From positions 58,038,938 to 58,102,937 of the forward strand of contig CM067322.1 of assembly GCA_034231615.1 (NCBI GenBank): a DNA stretch of 64,000 bases, written 5' to 3'. The position numbers and the translations under genes are program-made. Under the pieces are notes generated by a model. It saw only the letters and a list, made by a program, of their open reading frames with translations, made no database searches and was not told the origin of the DNA. Positions within the stretch are counted from its first letter, which is position 1, and the number at the start of each line of letters is the position of its first letter. Positions 44,465-55,531 of the stretch are shown here, one piece after another. The DNA is from Meghimatium bilineatum (lineage: Eukaryota > Mollusca > Gastropoda > Stylommatophora > Philomycidae).

Positions 44465-45100
44465 AAGTGAAATACCTATTATAATTTTTGGTTGAGTAAA
44501 CGACAAGTCCTAATTTTCCCTATATCCCTCTTCTTCATTTATAACATGTTCCTCACATTTAATCCAATAATCTATATTTGACATGGCAACATATGCAAGT
44601 TCTTTAACATCGCATAACTTAAAGGTTTGATTTTCATCATTGACATGTCCTGATTTTTGCCCAAATAAGTTCTATTGGGTTCTAATGGGAGTGATACGGT
44701 GGCAATATTAAACACATGTGACCATATTCATGTACTAGCTTCTTGATATGAAATGTCTGTTCCCTCTGTGTCTTATTAGCAAGTGACAGCAACTCAGTTC
44801 TCAGAGATATTTCATTATATGATATGTTTTTCTTTGTAAGCCACGTTTTATTTGTGTCATTAGTACGGAAGATGAAGGTACTTTATCCTCCTGTGACACG
44901 GCTATGATGAGATGCATTGTCCATTACGAGACAAGAACGTCTATCTAATACAGGAAGAACAATTTTCTCAATCCAATTTAGGAATATAAGATCATTCATT
45001 TCTGTGTGGTAATCTCTATTGTCGGTTGACAAGGAAGTAAAAACTAGTACTGTAATTGTCAATAGATCATTGCTTCTGCTACGAGCGTGTGCAATTATCA
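44465..45100 (-). pseudogene. Third DDE transposase copy, heavily degraded
   Basis: Aligns colinearly with 14930-15570 of transposon copy 2. Shared stretches include CTATTGTCGGTTGAC-type, TGCATTGTCCATTACGAGAC (minus sense MDNAS) and TTGCCCAAATAAGTTCTATT (minus sense NPIELIWA region). It covers the catalytic core to the C terminus. No open frame and no TIRs were found, so it is a much older relative, within the globin intron. Confidence 0.75.
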
Positions 45101-45186
45101 GTTATAAGAAAACACAAGAACAAACTTTTCACTAAATATGGTAAGTTAAAACTGAAGCAAACTAGAAATACATCAGTGTAAACTAT

Positions 45187-45310
45187 GAAACAGGGTGATG
45201 AAGTGTTGCCAATCACTGGATATACACGTTGATTTTGAGTTTTATGTGTATATCCAGTGATTAGCAAGTGTATATATCCAGTGATTAGCAAATTTTTATC
45301 ACCCTGTTTC
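45187..45310. mobile_element. Small palindromic foldback element
   Basis: Inverted ends GAAACAGGGTGATGAA and TTTTTATCACCCTGTTTC enclose GGATATACAC and its complement GTGTATATCC. The second is tandemly doubled (GTGTATATCCAGTGATTAGC and a variant). No coding and no clear TSD. Confidence 0.65.
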
Positions 45311-45933
45311 CTAGTTTCGCAGACTACATATAGTAAAAATAACATAAGTGAAGAGTGCTATGCAACATCATAACATGGGAACGTAATAAAAAATAGAGAA
45401 GTAATAATGAATGGAACGGAAGTAAGAAAGATCTATAGATAATGTGATAGAAGATGAGAATTCGCTAAATAAATTCTGGTATGGAACCTGTTTAAGTTTG
45501 TTGCTAAATCCTGCTTAATCCTATAATGGACGTTGTATAGGAGACATGATAACCAGTGAGTTTTTGTCTCACTGTGTCACTACGCAAACAAAACAGGAAG
45601 AGGAGGCTATTCATAGTTCTTGTCTGATCTTAATAAAAGAGTAAAATATTAGGCTTAGATTAGTAATCTTTCTCTCGTCTAAAACATCAGCGATTAAGCA
45701 GTGACTTTTGTAGGATCAGTCAGAAGAGCGTATGAGAAGGTATTTGATGAAATTTTATAACAATACAGTAAGACAGGAGTAAAGTAAAGTCTTCTACATT
45801 TTCCGTCTTTTCTTTGGCTTTACAGCGTCATGTAGAGAAGAAATGTCTGGTACGAGACATGTTATGTGTTACATATGTGGAGATATTTACATCCTCAGAT
45901 CGATCCACTATTGCGTACCACCTCTTGCTTTAC

Positions 45934-45985
<52 letters not shown>

Positions 45986-46599
45986 GGCATGGTTAATTGA
46001 TAATCTTCAAGAGGTAATTTCTTGCTGTACACCTGACTTATATACGAATAATTGGTCTGATGTCTCCTTTTGTATTCTAACATCAATGTTGTGTCCACGC
46101 CTACATTTTCTGTTATGATACATGCGGATAGAAATCAGTAAAATCAGATAAAAGAAGCTGAAAATTGAGGTCTTCGTAGAACATTTGTAATTTTCACACT
46201 ATCTTTTTACCCATTTCTGTAAAAATCGCAAATATCTATCATCAGTTGTGTGAAGCCGTTTCCTGATATCGTCGTTTCTGATTGTCTTCTCATGTTACTT
46301 TAAGTATTCTTCGTAGTCGTTTCTCTGTTTCACTTTACTGTTTGGTGTTAGTGTCCATGTGTGGTCATGGCACTAGATAGTAGGTATAAAATTATACTGA
46401 AAACTGTTCTTATAAAGTGCACCAGCGTCCATATAAGCACTGTAAGCATTGCTTACACATTTTAAGTTGATTATGTTTCTTACAAAGTAAGAAAATGTAA
46501 TATAAAATTCTAACTCTGAAGTCGTTTTAAAGGTGTATAAATCTTGCCAATATTAATAAGGAGGGAAAATGTGTGTTTTTCAATGACAGATCATGTTAC
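45311..46599. repeat. Mostly unassigned, with an (ATT)n microsatellite
   Basis: (ATT)n at 45934-45985. The remainder shows no motif I can support. Confidence 0.7.
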
Positions 46600-47133
46600 T
46601 TTGTAAGCAGCTTCTCCTACCGCTTACAATTTGCTTCTTCTTATGGTCCATGCCAAGACCTTGTTGTATGGGAATAATCAAACAGATTCTTAGAAACAAC
46701 ACCAGGGAAATCTGGCTGAACAGATGGACAAATGGTCTCACTGGTCGAAATGTATTTAGTGAAATGACACGGCCAAAGAACACTGACAACATTAATAAAT
46801 TCAGCAAGATAAACCAATCCGTTATCTTTGAGTTTCAAAAATGACATGCAAGGATCAATAGCCATTCAAACCATATCCAACTTCAGCAACTACCCACTCG
46901 TAGACACTGCTCTCATTCCAATGAAACAGTGGAACACCTCCTTATTGACTGTCCTTACCTTTCAACTGCCAGGAAAAAACTTCTACAGATACCCTTTACA
47001 ATCAATAACTTACTGTATGGATGGATCACTAAGTCAACTTCAGAAGACCTGCACTTTATTAAGAATGGTATTGAGCTGACAATTGTAGAATTAATTATCA
47101 ACATTTGGAGATTGACAACAACAACAACAACAT
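46600..47133 (+). mobile_element. LINE-H 3' end
   Basis: Plus-strand reading gives NNTREIWLNRWTNGLTGRNV, FSEMTRPKNTDNINKFSK, then across a frame break ARINSHS, RRHCSHSNETVEHLLIDCPY and LSTARKKLLQIPF. The RHC..SNETVEHLL.DC segment is the zinc knuckle at the end of RNase H-bearing LINEs. It ends in (ACA)n at about 47115-47132. Confidence 0.75.
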
Positions 47134-47960
47134 GATCCATGCCGTGTGTCGTTGGTTATCATATATTTCCACGGCCTTCTATTTCCTGCGCTGTCAATCA
47201 TTTCTGATACCGATATTCTCCCATGCCACAATGCTAGGTTGTCAAGCATCTTCTAACGTGGTCTTCCCCTAATTCTCTAGCTCTTCAACTTGCCTGTTGT
47301 TGCAATGTGTTCAATACTTCCTCTTCTCATGACGTGTCCAAAAAAGATAGACTGTCTCTTTCGGATGTGGATAAGTAGCTCTCTTTTTAAGTTAACTTCT
47401 TTCAAGATATCTTCATTTCACTTTTTGTCTGTCCATGGTGCTCTCAACATTCTTCTATTAAACCACATCTCTGCTGCCTGAATATAATTTTTCACTGTTC
47501 TTTTGAGCGTCCAAGTTTCACTTCCACACATCAGAATTGGTTCTAACTACTAAGAACTATTTTTCTCACACCAACTGACAGAGATATATTACATAGGATG
47601 GTCTTCATCTTGTGAAATGTCTTTGCTTTGGCAATTCTACATTTGAGTTTTTAAATACATTTTTCATCTGATGTTAGTAATGCACGAAATATTTGAATAT
47701 GTTGGCATGCTTCAGACTTATCCCATCTACTTTGATGTTTCATTCTGGAAGAAATGTATTCTTCGATATTACCATTACTTCAGTTTTTCTTATATTCAAA
47801 CTTTGCCCTTTGTTTTGACTTTCTTGTGCAATGATTTTCATCATTTCTTGTAACTGTGTTACAAATCGCATGTAATAAATAATATAGGTGGAAGATTCCT
47901 CCGACGTAGAAGAGTAAACACACTGAATTATACAATCGACGTAAGTAGTGACCATACTGC
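47134..47960 (-). mobile_element. LINE-C fragment including RT palm end
   Basis: The 3' end (ATGATCCATGCC, low coordinates) abuts the LINE-H tail. The minus strand includes a degenerate tail near 47250-47480 and, at 47740-47955, MMKIIAQESQNKGQSLNIRK, TEVMVISKN. This matches the E.(E)S...G.SLN..KTEVMV segment that follows the YADD box. Confidence 0.75.
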
Positions 47961-48879
47961 TTAGGGAAGTAGCGGCAACCCACTCTTATTTTGAAAGCCT
48001 TTCACAGATACATTGATATGACTTATCGATTAACTTTTACTAGTTGTCATTGGCTCAATTGAGCCGCTAGGATAGTTCACCGATCTGCGAACAGAAAGTT
48101 CCAGCTTTCGACTCCGGTTACGGGTGTTTTTATTTTAGGACAGTATAGAATGTGCGTTGCATGGGTATATTGTAATAAATATATTAAACGGTATATAGAC
48201 GGTATATAGTTATATTGTAAGCAAAAATAGCACGTCACAATACATCACAGACTTTTAGATATATAAAGATACATATGTATGAATCTAGTTGTCGTGGATA
48301 TAGTCGAAAATAATTGAGCGCCTTATTCTTACTCACAGATATGAGAAGGTGAAGCTGAGCCACTAGTGCACATATATGAGATATTTGAAGTGTGTATTTA
48401 TATATGTCAATATATTTAGATATACTCTTATCGATAAGCAATTTTTGACAAAGCATCAGCAGTAAAGCTAAATTACATGTGATTAGAGCCAATATTGTTA
48501 CTGGTAATTTGGGTAATTTACAGCTGCGAAACGCAGATGCTTAATAAAATTGCGTCAATAAAAATTTATTTTGGAATGAAATGTTACATATAGATGTTGA
48601 TAATATCATGGACAACGAGAAAAATAAATCAAGAAGTGTTGGGAAAAATTTTTTAAATCCAACACAATAAGAAACAATTGGTAGAATATCCTATTCAGGA
48701 TGTCGTCATCAAAAACACGTAACAAGATAGTAAAAATATTGAGTTTTTGACTACATATAGAATATAACAAACAGCAATGGATACTTAGAATTAGAAATAA
48801 ATAGCTATGGTTACTAGTAACAAGGGTGAACACACTCTTCATTCTGCCAATCAGGTTCCCAGTTCCACTTTTAACACCA
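47961..48879. other. No recognisable gene
   Basis: A tRNA-like stretch at 48055-48125 (CTTTCGACTCC, B-box-like) is too weak to call. No coding support. Confidence 0.45.
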
Positions 48880-49050
48880 AACTTCCTCAATCCAAGTCTG
48901 GATGTCTCTTCTATTATAGTGTCCATTTCTCAATCTCAGTCTGGATGTTTCTTCTATCATATCATCCACTTCTAAATCCCAGTCTGGATGTTTCTTCTAT
49001 TATATTGGCCATTTCTCAATCTCAGTTTGGATGTCTCATTTATCGTAGCG
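48880..49050. repeat. ~47-bp tandem repeat
   Basis: About 3.5 units of CTCAATCTCAGTCTGGATGT plus TTCTTCTATTATATTGGCCA. Confidence 0.8.
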
Positions 49051-49284
49051 TTTACATCCAGGAACAGCCTCGCAAGCAACATCAGCGTGTTCGCATTATC
49101 TATTTTTAATTCACCGACTGCACATGTATTAGGATGAAAACCTGACTGCACTCTCGATGCCAATAATACTATCGTGTTTATGATAATAGCTTTGTTGAAA
49201 TGTCTTTGCTTTTATAGAGTCTGCTGGAATAATGTCCGGGTCAACTATCCTCAGTTATGCAGTACCAAATCGTGAATATTGTTA

Positions 49285-49425
49285 TAATAATACCCATGGG
49301 CTAAATTGCAAATCAGCCTTCTAAAGTGACGTACGTGACTTTACCCATGATTTTTATGGACTGTCGACACAAAATATACACAGTGACTAATGGAAAACTT
49401 GAGTAAAATCAAATACGTCACATTA
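49285..49425. mobile_element. Foldback MITE, another copy
   Basis: Contains CATGATTTTTATGGACTGTC, GACACAAAATATAC and AAACTTGAGTAAAATC, with ACGTACGTGAC and TACGTCAC outer pieces. Same centre as 30097-30293. Confidence 0.6.
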
Positions 49426-50435
49426 TAATGATGATTTCCAATGAGCCAGAATGAGTTTATAATTGAAGAAAGACACAGCCGAATTCAACCTTGTGAAGAA
49501 TTAAAGGCAAATTTGTTCTCAGAAACTCTCACAAATAATAATACAGTGGAATCCCTTTATAGCGCATAATTTTATAACAAATTTCCCATTTGAACACTTT
49601 TCAAAATCCCCAATTATATTTATTCTGTATTGTTTATATAACGAATTTCTGTTATTACATACATATTTTTTTGAGTCCGCACCGAGTTGTTATAATGGTT
49701 TCCTCTGCACATTAAACATTGTCACGGGACTCTTAACAGACCCATAGGACGTGGCTTCCGCATATTTATTCTGTTATATGTATTGCTTTCATGCACTATT
49801 TCATTTTTTACTCCGATTTTCGCACTTGTAGTAACTCTCATTTTCTGATTTTATATCCGGTGGTGAAATTGTTGTTTTCTCTTATTTTAAAATTTAAATG
49901 TTCCTTCAGCTTCTCAATCATCATTGATGCTGTTAATCAAATTGCATTTCTTGTTATTGATAAAGCAACTTCATTCTGTTCCTTTTACTGCTACAGTTCT
50001 GGTGATGTTCCACAGGCAGTTCATTTTTCTTTCGCTTGAAGTTTCCTTTGTCTGTGTTCAACTTCTCGACGTATTTTATTTGTCAATTTAGATATCTCTT
50101 TCAACTGTCTGATTTATTTCTTTATGTCTTTAATAATGGCAAGACTAGCTATTCTGCTCCTTTCTTATTTTTGTCCTTTCTTTTATATTGTTAACGCAAT
50201 ATGTCGTTCTGCATCTTGTATTCTGACGGAAATTATCTCCAAAATAGTTTTGTAGTTTTGTTCTTCAACTTAATAATCGAGATCTGAAATACGGCCGATC
50301 AGCTGACACCGATTCGTCACACAACATAAGTCAACACGAGATAGAACACAAGTGACGAGGTACAGCCACATGCTGCAAATTCCAGGGTTGGGGAAACTCA
50401 GTGCAAATAATAGAATAAACGTAAATGTGTCACCC
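49426..50435. other. No recognisable gene
   Basis: T-rich sequence with no supported feature. Confidence 0.5.
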
Positions 50436-50439
50436 ATAA

Positions 50440-50492
50440 CAACAACAACAACAACAACAACAACAATAATAATAATAATAATAAGACCCATA
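50440..50492. repeat. (ACA)n(ATA)n microsatellite
   Basis: Compound trinucleotide tract. Confidence 0.9.
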
Positions 50493-51250
50493 ATCGGTCA
50501 GGGTCGTAGGGGTGCCATACAAAAACTCTCCAAACATCTCTATATCAGCCATTCGGAGGTGTGTCATATCATCAAGGACCATTCCTTGATATCAATTCAG
50601 GATTTTCGTTTTGTCCGTCTCTTCTCCTTCCAACCTCGATGTTTCCTTGCAAAAATGTTGTGAAAAGGTTATGATCTTCTTACATGTCCAAACCAAGAAA
50701 ATTTACGCCGTTTTGTCACTGTCCAAAGTGAATCTAAATATACTATAACAACGTGTCATAACGACAGACGTTAAGGCAACATGTTTTCCCAATTGAGCCT
50801 TTCTTCACCCATAAAAATGAGTAGCTTTAAATCTCTTCTGCCATGTCCTGATTTTATTTCTTTCATAGCTCTGCTGAACGGACTTTGCTCAAATCTCGTA
50901 TGTTTAGTTTTCTTTATTTTATTCAAGCATTCATCGAAGCCTCCTAATGTGTCTCTATATCTCTCTATATTTTATCAATAGGTGTCCCTGTTCAGGTCAT
51001 CATCTGAATGCTAGATTATCCCGTCTTCAAAAAAGGAGAGGGTTAACAAAAAAAAAAAAAATTAACATTCGCTCAGTTTCGTGCGTAATTTGTTCAGTTT
51101 CATGAGAGTTCTGATGACCTTTTTTTGAAAATCGATAAAAAGGAGGGTGGGGGTTACTAGTTTCGGCTAAAATCATAGTGCTTAAAGCCATTTATCATTT
51201 TTTAAAGGGGTGAAGTTTGAATACCCCAAACCCCGCTCCCTTATCTACAT
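50493..51250. other. No recognisable gene
   Basis: 50500-50720 may be a decayed minus-strand LINE tail next to the microsatellite, but no motif is firm. Confidence 0.4.
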
Positions 51251-51254
51251 AGTC

Positions 51255-51470
51255 TTCTTGATTCCTGATTAGAAACTGGCCTCACAGAACGTGGGACATT
51301 CCCATAGGTGCTCCACCCTCTGTTCCAGCAGCCATTCGACTCGATGGTGTTTCGAGTCCAATGCTGCCGAAACAGACGTCGACATCAGGGCACAACTCTG
51401 GCCCTTGCGACAGGTTTCTTTGTTGTTCCGCCCACCCACTCCGTGCCCGTAACTAGTTCAAACACAACGT
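51255..51470 (-). mobile_element. LINE-F 3'-region fragment
   Basis: The reverse complement matches 37430-37560 of the LINE-F end: AAACACCATCGA, GAATGGCTGCTGGAACAGAG and GAATG(T/C)CCCACGT. It lacks the GAA tail. Confidence 0.75.
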
Positions 51471-51642
51471 CGGCCTGTCGGAACAACATGGTAACTGTTA
51501 TCGAAGGTTACGACTACGGGATTGTATAGATGACGTGCCATGAAGCTTCTATAAGAAGATATCTACATATCTACTATATCTACATAGTTAAATACTATAG
51601 TGTCATAGTTATCTGTTGTATCCTTGTTAGTTCCTTTACCCT

Positions 51643-51800
51643 GAAATATTGTTGGCAAGTTTAATTTCTTATACACATCATAAATTAAATGTTCTTTTAA
51701 ATAGCAGAAAGCAGAATTATCGGATGCGACTTTTATTCTAATCCAGACTTTCATTGTCCGATAGTGACGCTCTACACTTCTTGTTGCTGATAAATATGAT
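51643..51800 (-). other. Uncertain exon-like open segment
   Basis: The minus strand reads ATRSVERHYRTMKVWIRIKV, ASDNSAFCYLKEHLIYDVYK, KLNLPTIFQ between an acceptor-like TTTATCAG and a donor-like CAGG|GTAAAG. The pattern W(I/V)R-basic...LK...IYDxY faintly recalls the start of an RFX-type winged helix, but the key C-terminal half is missing. It could be a host exon, a transposon exon or chance. Confidence 0.25.
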
Positions 51801-51879
51801 TTTTTTCTCTGTTGTATCATGATCTCCAGGCTACATTTAGTAACATTTTATCCTGAAAAAGCTGCCCATTCATATCTGT

Positions 51880-51985
51880 ACCACATATCTCAAGCTGATT
51901 TGATGCTGAATTTTTTTTTACCACATATCTCTAGCTGAATTGATGCTGAAATTTGTTTTACCACATATCTTTAGTTGATTTGATG
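51880..51985. repeat. ~45-bp tandem repeat
   Basis: Three units of TACCACATATCTCTAGCTGA then TTTGATGCTGAA. Confidence 0.75.
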
Positions 51986-52640
51986 CTCTGAAGTTAGCAA
52001 ACATTTCTCTGTTCTCATTAGTTGTGGTCAGATTCATGTTTTCACATGACATCTATAAAGATTATGCTGTCCTCAAAAACTTCTATATTTAGGTATACAA
52101 TTAAAACTGAAAATAATGTTTTCTCTTTTGGCACAGACATTTGGTAGTTTTTAAAATGTGCTTTTTTTATCAACATCTATTTTTGTTACATGTTTGTAAA
52201 TAGTATCGGTGACTTTTTCTGTATTTATTTCATTTGTTGAAAATGTTGCTGCGTTATTCTTGATTTCACTGCTTTCCATTCTATAAGTGACGCGTTTTGT
52301 GAAACAAAAACCAATGTTTGCTATACGAGGTGTGAGCTTTTTTATGCTTGCCCCGAGTACATAACCATTTTAGTTCACTAAAAAGTACCTATTATGGTGA
52401 CATACGCTCCTTCCAACCGCGGTTTTAGTGTAATTTACAACATAATTTCACGTGCGTCGTTTCTTATAAGATGTACTCTGACATTAGACATATCCGCACT
52501 AAATACTCACAATCTACGTGACGTAGTGTCACCACCAATTTAAATGAGTGCACAGTTACTTTGTAGACACCATGTGTTATATTTCGCTGTATTGTATTTC
52601 AGATATTCCAGTGATTTATCGTTTATAGTTTACGTTTTAT
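51986..52640. other. No recognisable gene
   Basis: No supported feature. Confidence 0.5.
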
Positions 52641-53048
52641 CAGGGGCCGGGAACCTTTTTGTCTGAGAAAGCCATTGACACCACATATTTCGAAAAGTTA
52701 TTTTGAGAGAGCCATACAATATGTTTAAAACTAAAAATTCAAGTAAATGTGTGCATTTGTGTAATTTCAACACTAAATGTACAATAATTATGTCTCTGAA
52801 TTCTTTTTAATAACATTGTTATGCTGTTGCTAATCAAAAATGAGTATTTCTTACTATTAATGCGACTTCTGATGCTGAGCTGCAGTAGACTTTAGCTCAT
52901 TTGTAGAATGAAATATTGATATGCAATTAATATGTAGATCACAGGAGTTTAAAGAAACTTTTTTTATAATCGAACATTTGTCTGCGAGCCAGATGCAGCC
53001 ATCAATAGATCCACATCAGGCTCGCGAGCCATGGGTTCCCGACCCCTG
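52641..53048. mobile_element. hAT-like MITE, 408 bp
   Basis: Inverted ends CAGGGGCCGGGAACC and GGGTTCCCGACCCCTG, with subterminal GAGAGCCAT and GCTCGCGAGCCATG blocks. Flanking GTTTTATC and GTTTTACA match at six of eight bases, as expected for an aged hAT TSD. No transposase coding. Confidence 0.85.
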
Positions 53049-53444
53049 TTTTACATTGATAAGCAAAGATGAGAATGACGAAAAAAAAGTGATTTTATGT
53101 TCGATGTTTGTGCGGCTACAGATGTATGAAAAGTCTAATTCGAGCTCTGAAAAACCTACTGCTGCGCGAACATAAATAAAGTCGCTCTTTAAACGAGGGA
53201 AAGGTGCCTGACTCCTTACGTTTTTATCTCTTACGAGTTACCTGCAGTGCTCTACTCAATGTTGTCAGTATCTGTGCTGATCTCACAATAGATATCTTCA
53301 AGCTTTATAGTTACTGTTTTGTGGAATTACCTATCAAAGATAAGTTATAACATGGCAGCAACAGTCTTCAAGTTTTGCAATAAGTAGGTTCAACACTCAG
53401 ACTCATTTCATTTAAGCATCAATGTTTCGCATCTCACTTCAAAA

Positions 53445-53665
53445 TCATATAGGTCGACATATATAAGACATGTTGGCTCATTGGAAAAATAGCCTTATAA
53501 ATTGACTCTCATAATTTTTCCCGTGATTTTCAACTACATCCTATATTTAGGACTATATATATTTTATGTCGACAAACAATGAATGTCACGGCAAAACGCA
53601 AATGAGACATTGTAGAAGGTTATATATATATGCGTGTGCGTGCGTGTGTCGACGTTCACGGTTAG
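53445..53665. mobile_element. Foldback MITE, longer diverged copy
   Basis: Colinear with 30097-30293: GTCGACATATATAAGACATG, AATAGCC, TTCCCGTGATTTTCA, then ATGTCGACAAACAATGAA, AATGAGACATTGT. The outer right arm ends near GTCGACGTTCACGG. Confidence 0.6.
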
Positions 53666-53859
53666 AAAACCTTATATTGTTTGAGACCGTTGGATACAAT
53701 TTATCCAAGTAGCTGTAGTCATGGGTCTTGATAATGTCTAGCTTGAACGTTCTATCTGGTAGAATAACACCCCCCCCCCAAGCCATCTTGTTTTAGTAAC
53801 TTAACAAAGCATGACGGTCACAGTATTCTGTTTCTCCATTTCTGACCCATGAACAGATG

Positions 53860-54030
53860 AGAGACTACAACTGAATCCCTCATCAATTATATAGTCTTGT
53901 GGACATCGGAATCTTGCCTTAATAGTGATGCTATTTGACTTTTCTTGGTTTTCACTGGCTGTCGACACGACGTATAAGCAAAGTGACCAATAAAATCCAC
54001 GGGAAAATAAATTATCGTCAACTGTGAAGG
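53860..54030. mobile_element. Foldback MITE copy
   Basis: Contains GGTTTTCACTGGCTGTCGAC, ACGACGTATAAGCAAAGTGA and CCAATAAAATCCACGGG, the same centre and inner arms as the other copies. Confidence 0.65.
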
Positions 54031-54585
54031 ATGAAGCCGAAGTATCCACACTGGCTGTGCAACTGACGGAGTCAATACTATTTACAGGAGAAAAATTGCA
54101 TATTTAAAAGAAAAATTACAATATAAAAAAGTATAATAGAAAATCGAGAAAATAGCAAAAATGAAAGAGAAATAAGAGAAGAACCATAAATTAAATAATA
54201 ATGATGATGATGATGAAACCATAAGAGATACCACCTTTGTGACTCCTATGTCGAATTATGGAGTTTTACATTTTATTCAAGGTTGGTGTTCTTCTGGACT
54301 TTGTTTTTGCTATAAGTTTTTAACTAAGTCTGGTAAAAGTTGCATGTTTATACATCAATTACTGTTGTGGTTTTTTTTCACAATCAGGAGAGTAACAATC
54401 TGTAGTCCTTTAGTTCGGGTGTGACTTTCTTGCATTATCGAAGAATGCTGCAGATAGAAAAGTTTATTTCCTCAAAGTAGTTCAAGCATGGGTCTTCAGC
54501 AGGCTTCATCACATATATATATATATTCATGATCATCCAGTTTTCACTGCATTCTCTGCGGATCGATTTGTATATACTCTGATCA
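54031..54585. other. No recognisable gene
   Basis: AT-rich sequence with a short (AT)n at about 54512-54525. Confidence 0.5.
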
Positions 54586-54589
54586 ATAA

Positions 54590-55165
54590 GCTATGTAAAT
54601 GTTCGTCATAAAGTAGACTTAAAGTAACTGTTTTACATTGTGTTGTACGCTATTGTGTTCATTCTCACTGAAAATTCCTTTCACCTCTGTTTGAATATGA
54701 ATAGATAATCCACTATCCACTCTCCTTGATGATCCTAAATGCCTGGTTTTGCACCGTATATAGCTCATGCAATGTAGTATTTGATGCTGGACACCATTCA
54801 GTAGATCCATATTCCAGATGTGGTCGTGAGTATTGGTGGTAAACTATACTAAGTATTTCTCATTTTCTCCCCAAGTGGTTCCACTTAGTTTTCTCAAGAT
54901 GGCTAACTTTCTTGTGGCCTTTGTTGTTGCTGTGTTTCTTCCATGCAAGCCGACTGTCTAATGTGATCCTAAGATATGTTGGTTGTCTTTTTTTCAAGAG
55001 CTCTCCATTTATTTTGATGTCACCAGCTTTTTGTTGTGGGGAAATAGTAAAGGGAGTAGTTCTGCACTTCTCTATGTTGATGCTGACACACCATATGTTT
55101 GCCCATGCGGCTAAGGTAACCAAATCTCTCTTAATCTGTTTGGTAGCCACTGTTGCATGTTCTTC
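54590..55165 (-). mobile_element. LINE-A RT fragment
   Basis: The minus strand reads IKRDLVTLAAWANIWCVSIN, IEKCRTTPFTISPQQKAGDI, PTYLRITLDSRLAWKKH, then lower down VKGIFSENEHNSVQ. The first part is the RT region after the catalytic box. The last part matches VKGILSEDEQNSVQ just before the RNase H of the LINE-A at 36410-37361, tying RT and RNase H pieces to one family. Confidence 0.78.
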
Positions 55166-55299
55166 CGTACGAGATTAATTTTTTTTAAAGCGCAAAATAT
55201 CAATATAAAATGGACTAAGATGAATACAAAAACAGACAATACAGAAAATCAAACAGGGATAAAAAGGGAGAAAAACAAATAAAGTTGTGTATAATGTAC

Positions 55300-55531
55300 C
55301 CAAAATTGTTCAGCAGTAAACCTCTGAAACTGGCGATGTTGGAGAGCCACTTTCTGCATCTTATCAATGGCGTAATCCACGTCATCGATATTGTTGACGA
55401 TGTCGTCTAGCGAAGCCATCATTCTCCAAGCATGCTTTTCTAATTCCTCGCTCATGCGAAGTTTCTCTTCTGTTGCTAAATGCCGGATATTTTTAAACTG
55501 CATCTGTGTAGCTGGTTCCAGCCGAAACAAC
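55300..55531 (-). CDS. Globin (neuroglobin-like), central exon
   Basis: Encodes the heme pocket of a globin. The exon is 232 bp: one base completing a split codon, then 77 codons. Visible pocket residues are Pro C2 (LFRLEP), Phe CD1 (MQF, codon at 55495-55497), distal His E7 (EKHAWRMM, 55432-55434) and proximal His F8 (VALQHRQF, 55336-55338). The two His are 32 residues apart, as in neuroglobin (29 in myoglobin). The acceptor TTTTCTTTGCAG precedes 55531 and the donor GTACAT follows TTTTGG at 55300. The exon enters in phase 2 and leaves in phase 0, exactly the classical B12.2 and G7.0 globin introns. The frame continues in the exon at 30662-30790. Helices A and B (exon 1) are not in the window. 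No stop or missing pocket residue is seen, so this looks like a functional gene. Confidence 0.88.

Larger units (their letters stand above)
30791..55299 (-). other. Globin intron at G7.0, about 24.5 kb, packed with repeats
   Basis: Donor GTACAT follows TTTTGG at the lower edge of exon 2 (GT at 55298-55299, minus strand). The acceptor TTTTCAG precedes exon 3. The interval holds LINE fragments of several families on both strands, a degenerate DDE transposase, MITEs and many minisatellites. No other confident host exon was seen inside; one uncertain candidate is at 51643-51800. Confidence 0.75.

Noticed and set aside
45814-46118. Poly-Tyr / poly-Leu / poly-Ile frames
   Set aside because: Translation of an (ATT)n microsatellite on either strand.
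48055-48125. tRNA gene or SINE head
   Set aside because: The B-box-like CTTTCGACTCC is present but the A box and cloverleaf pairing are not convincing and there is no second copy.
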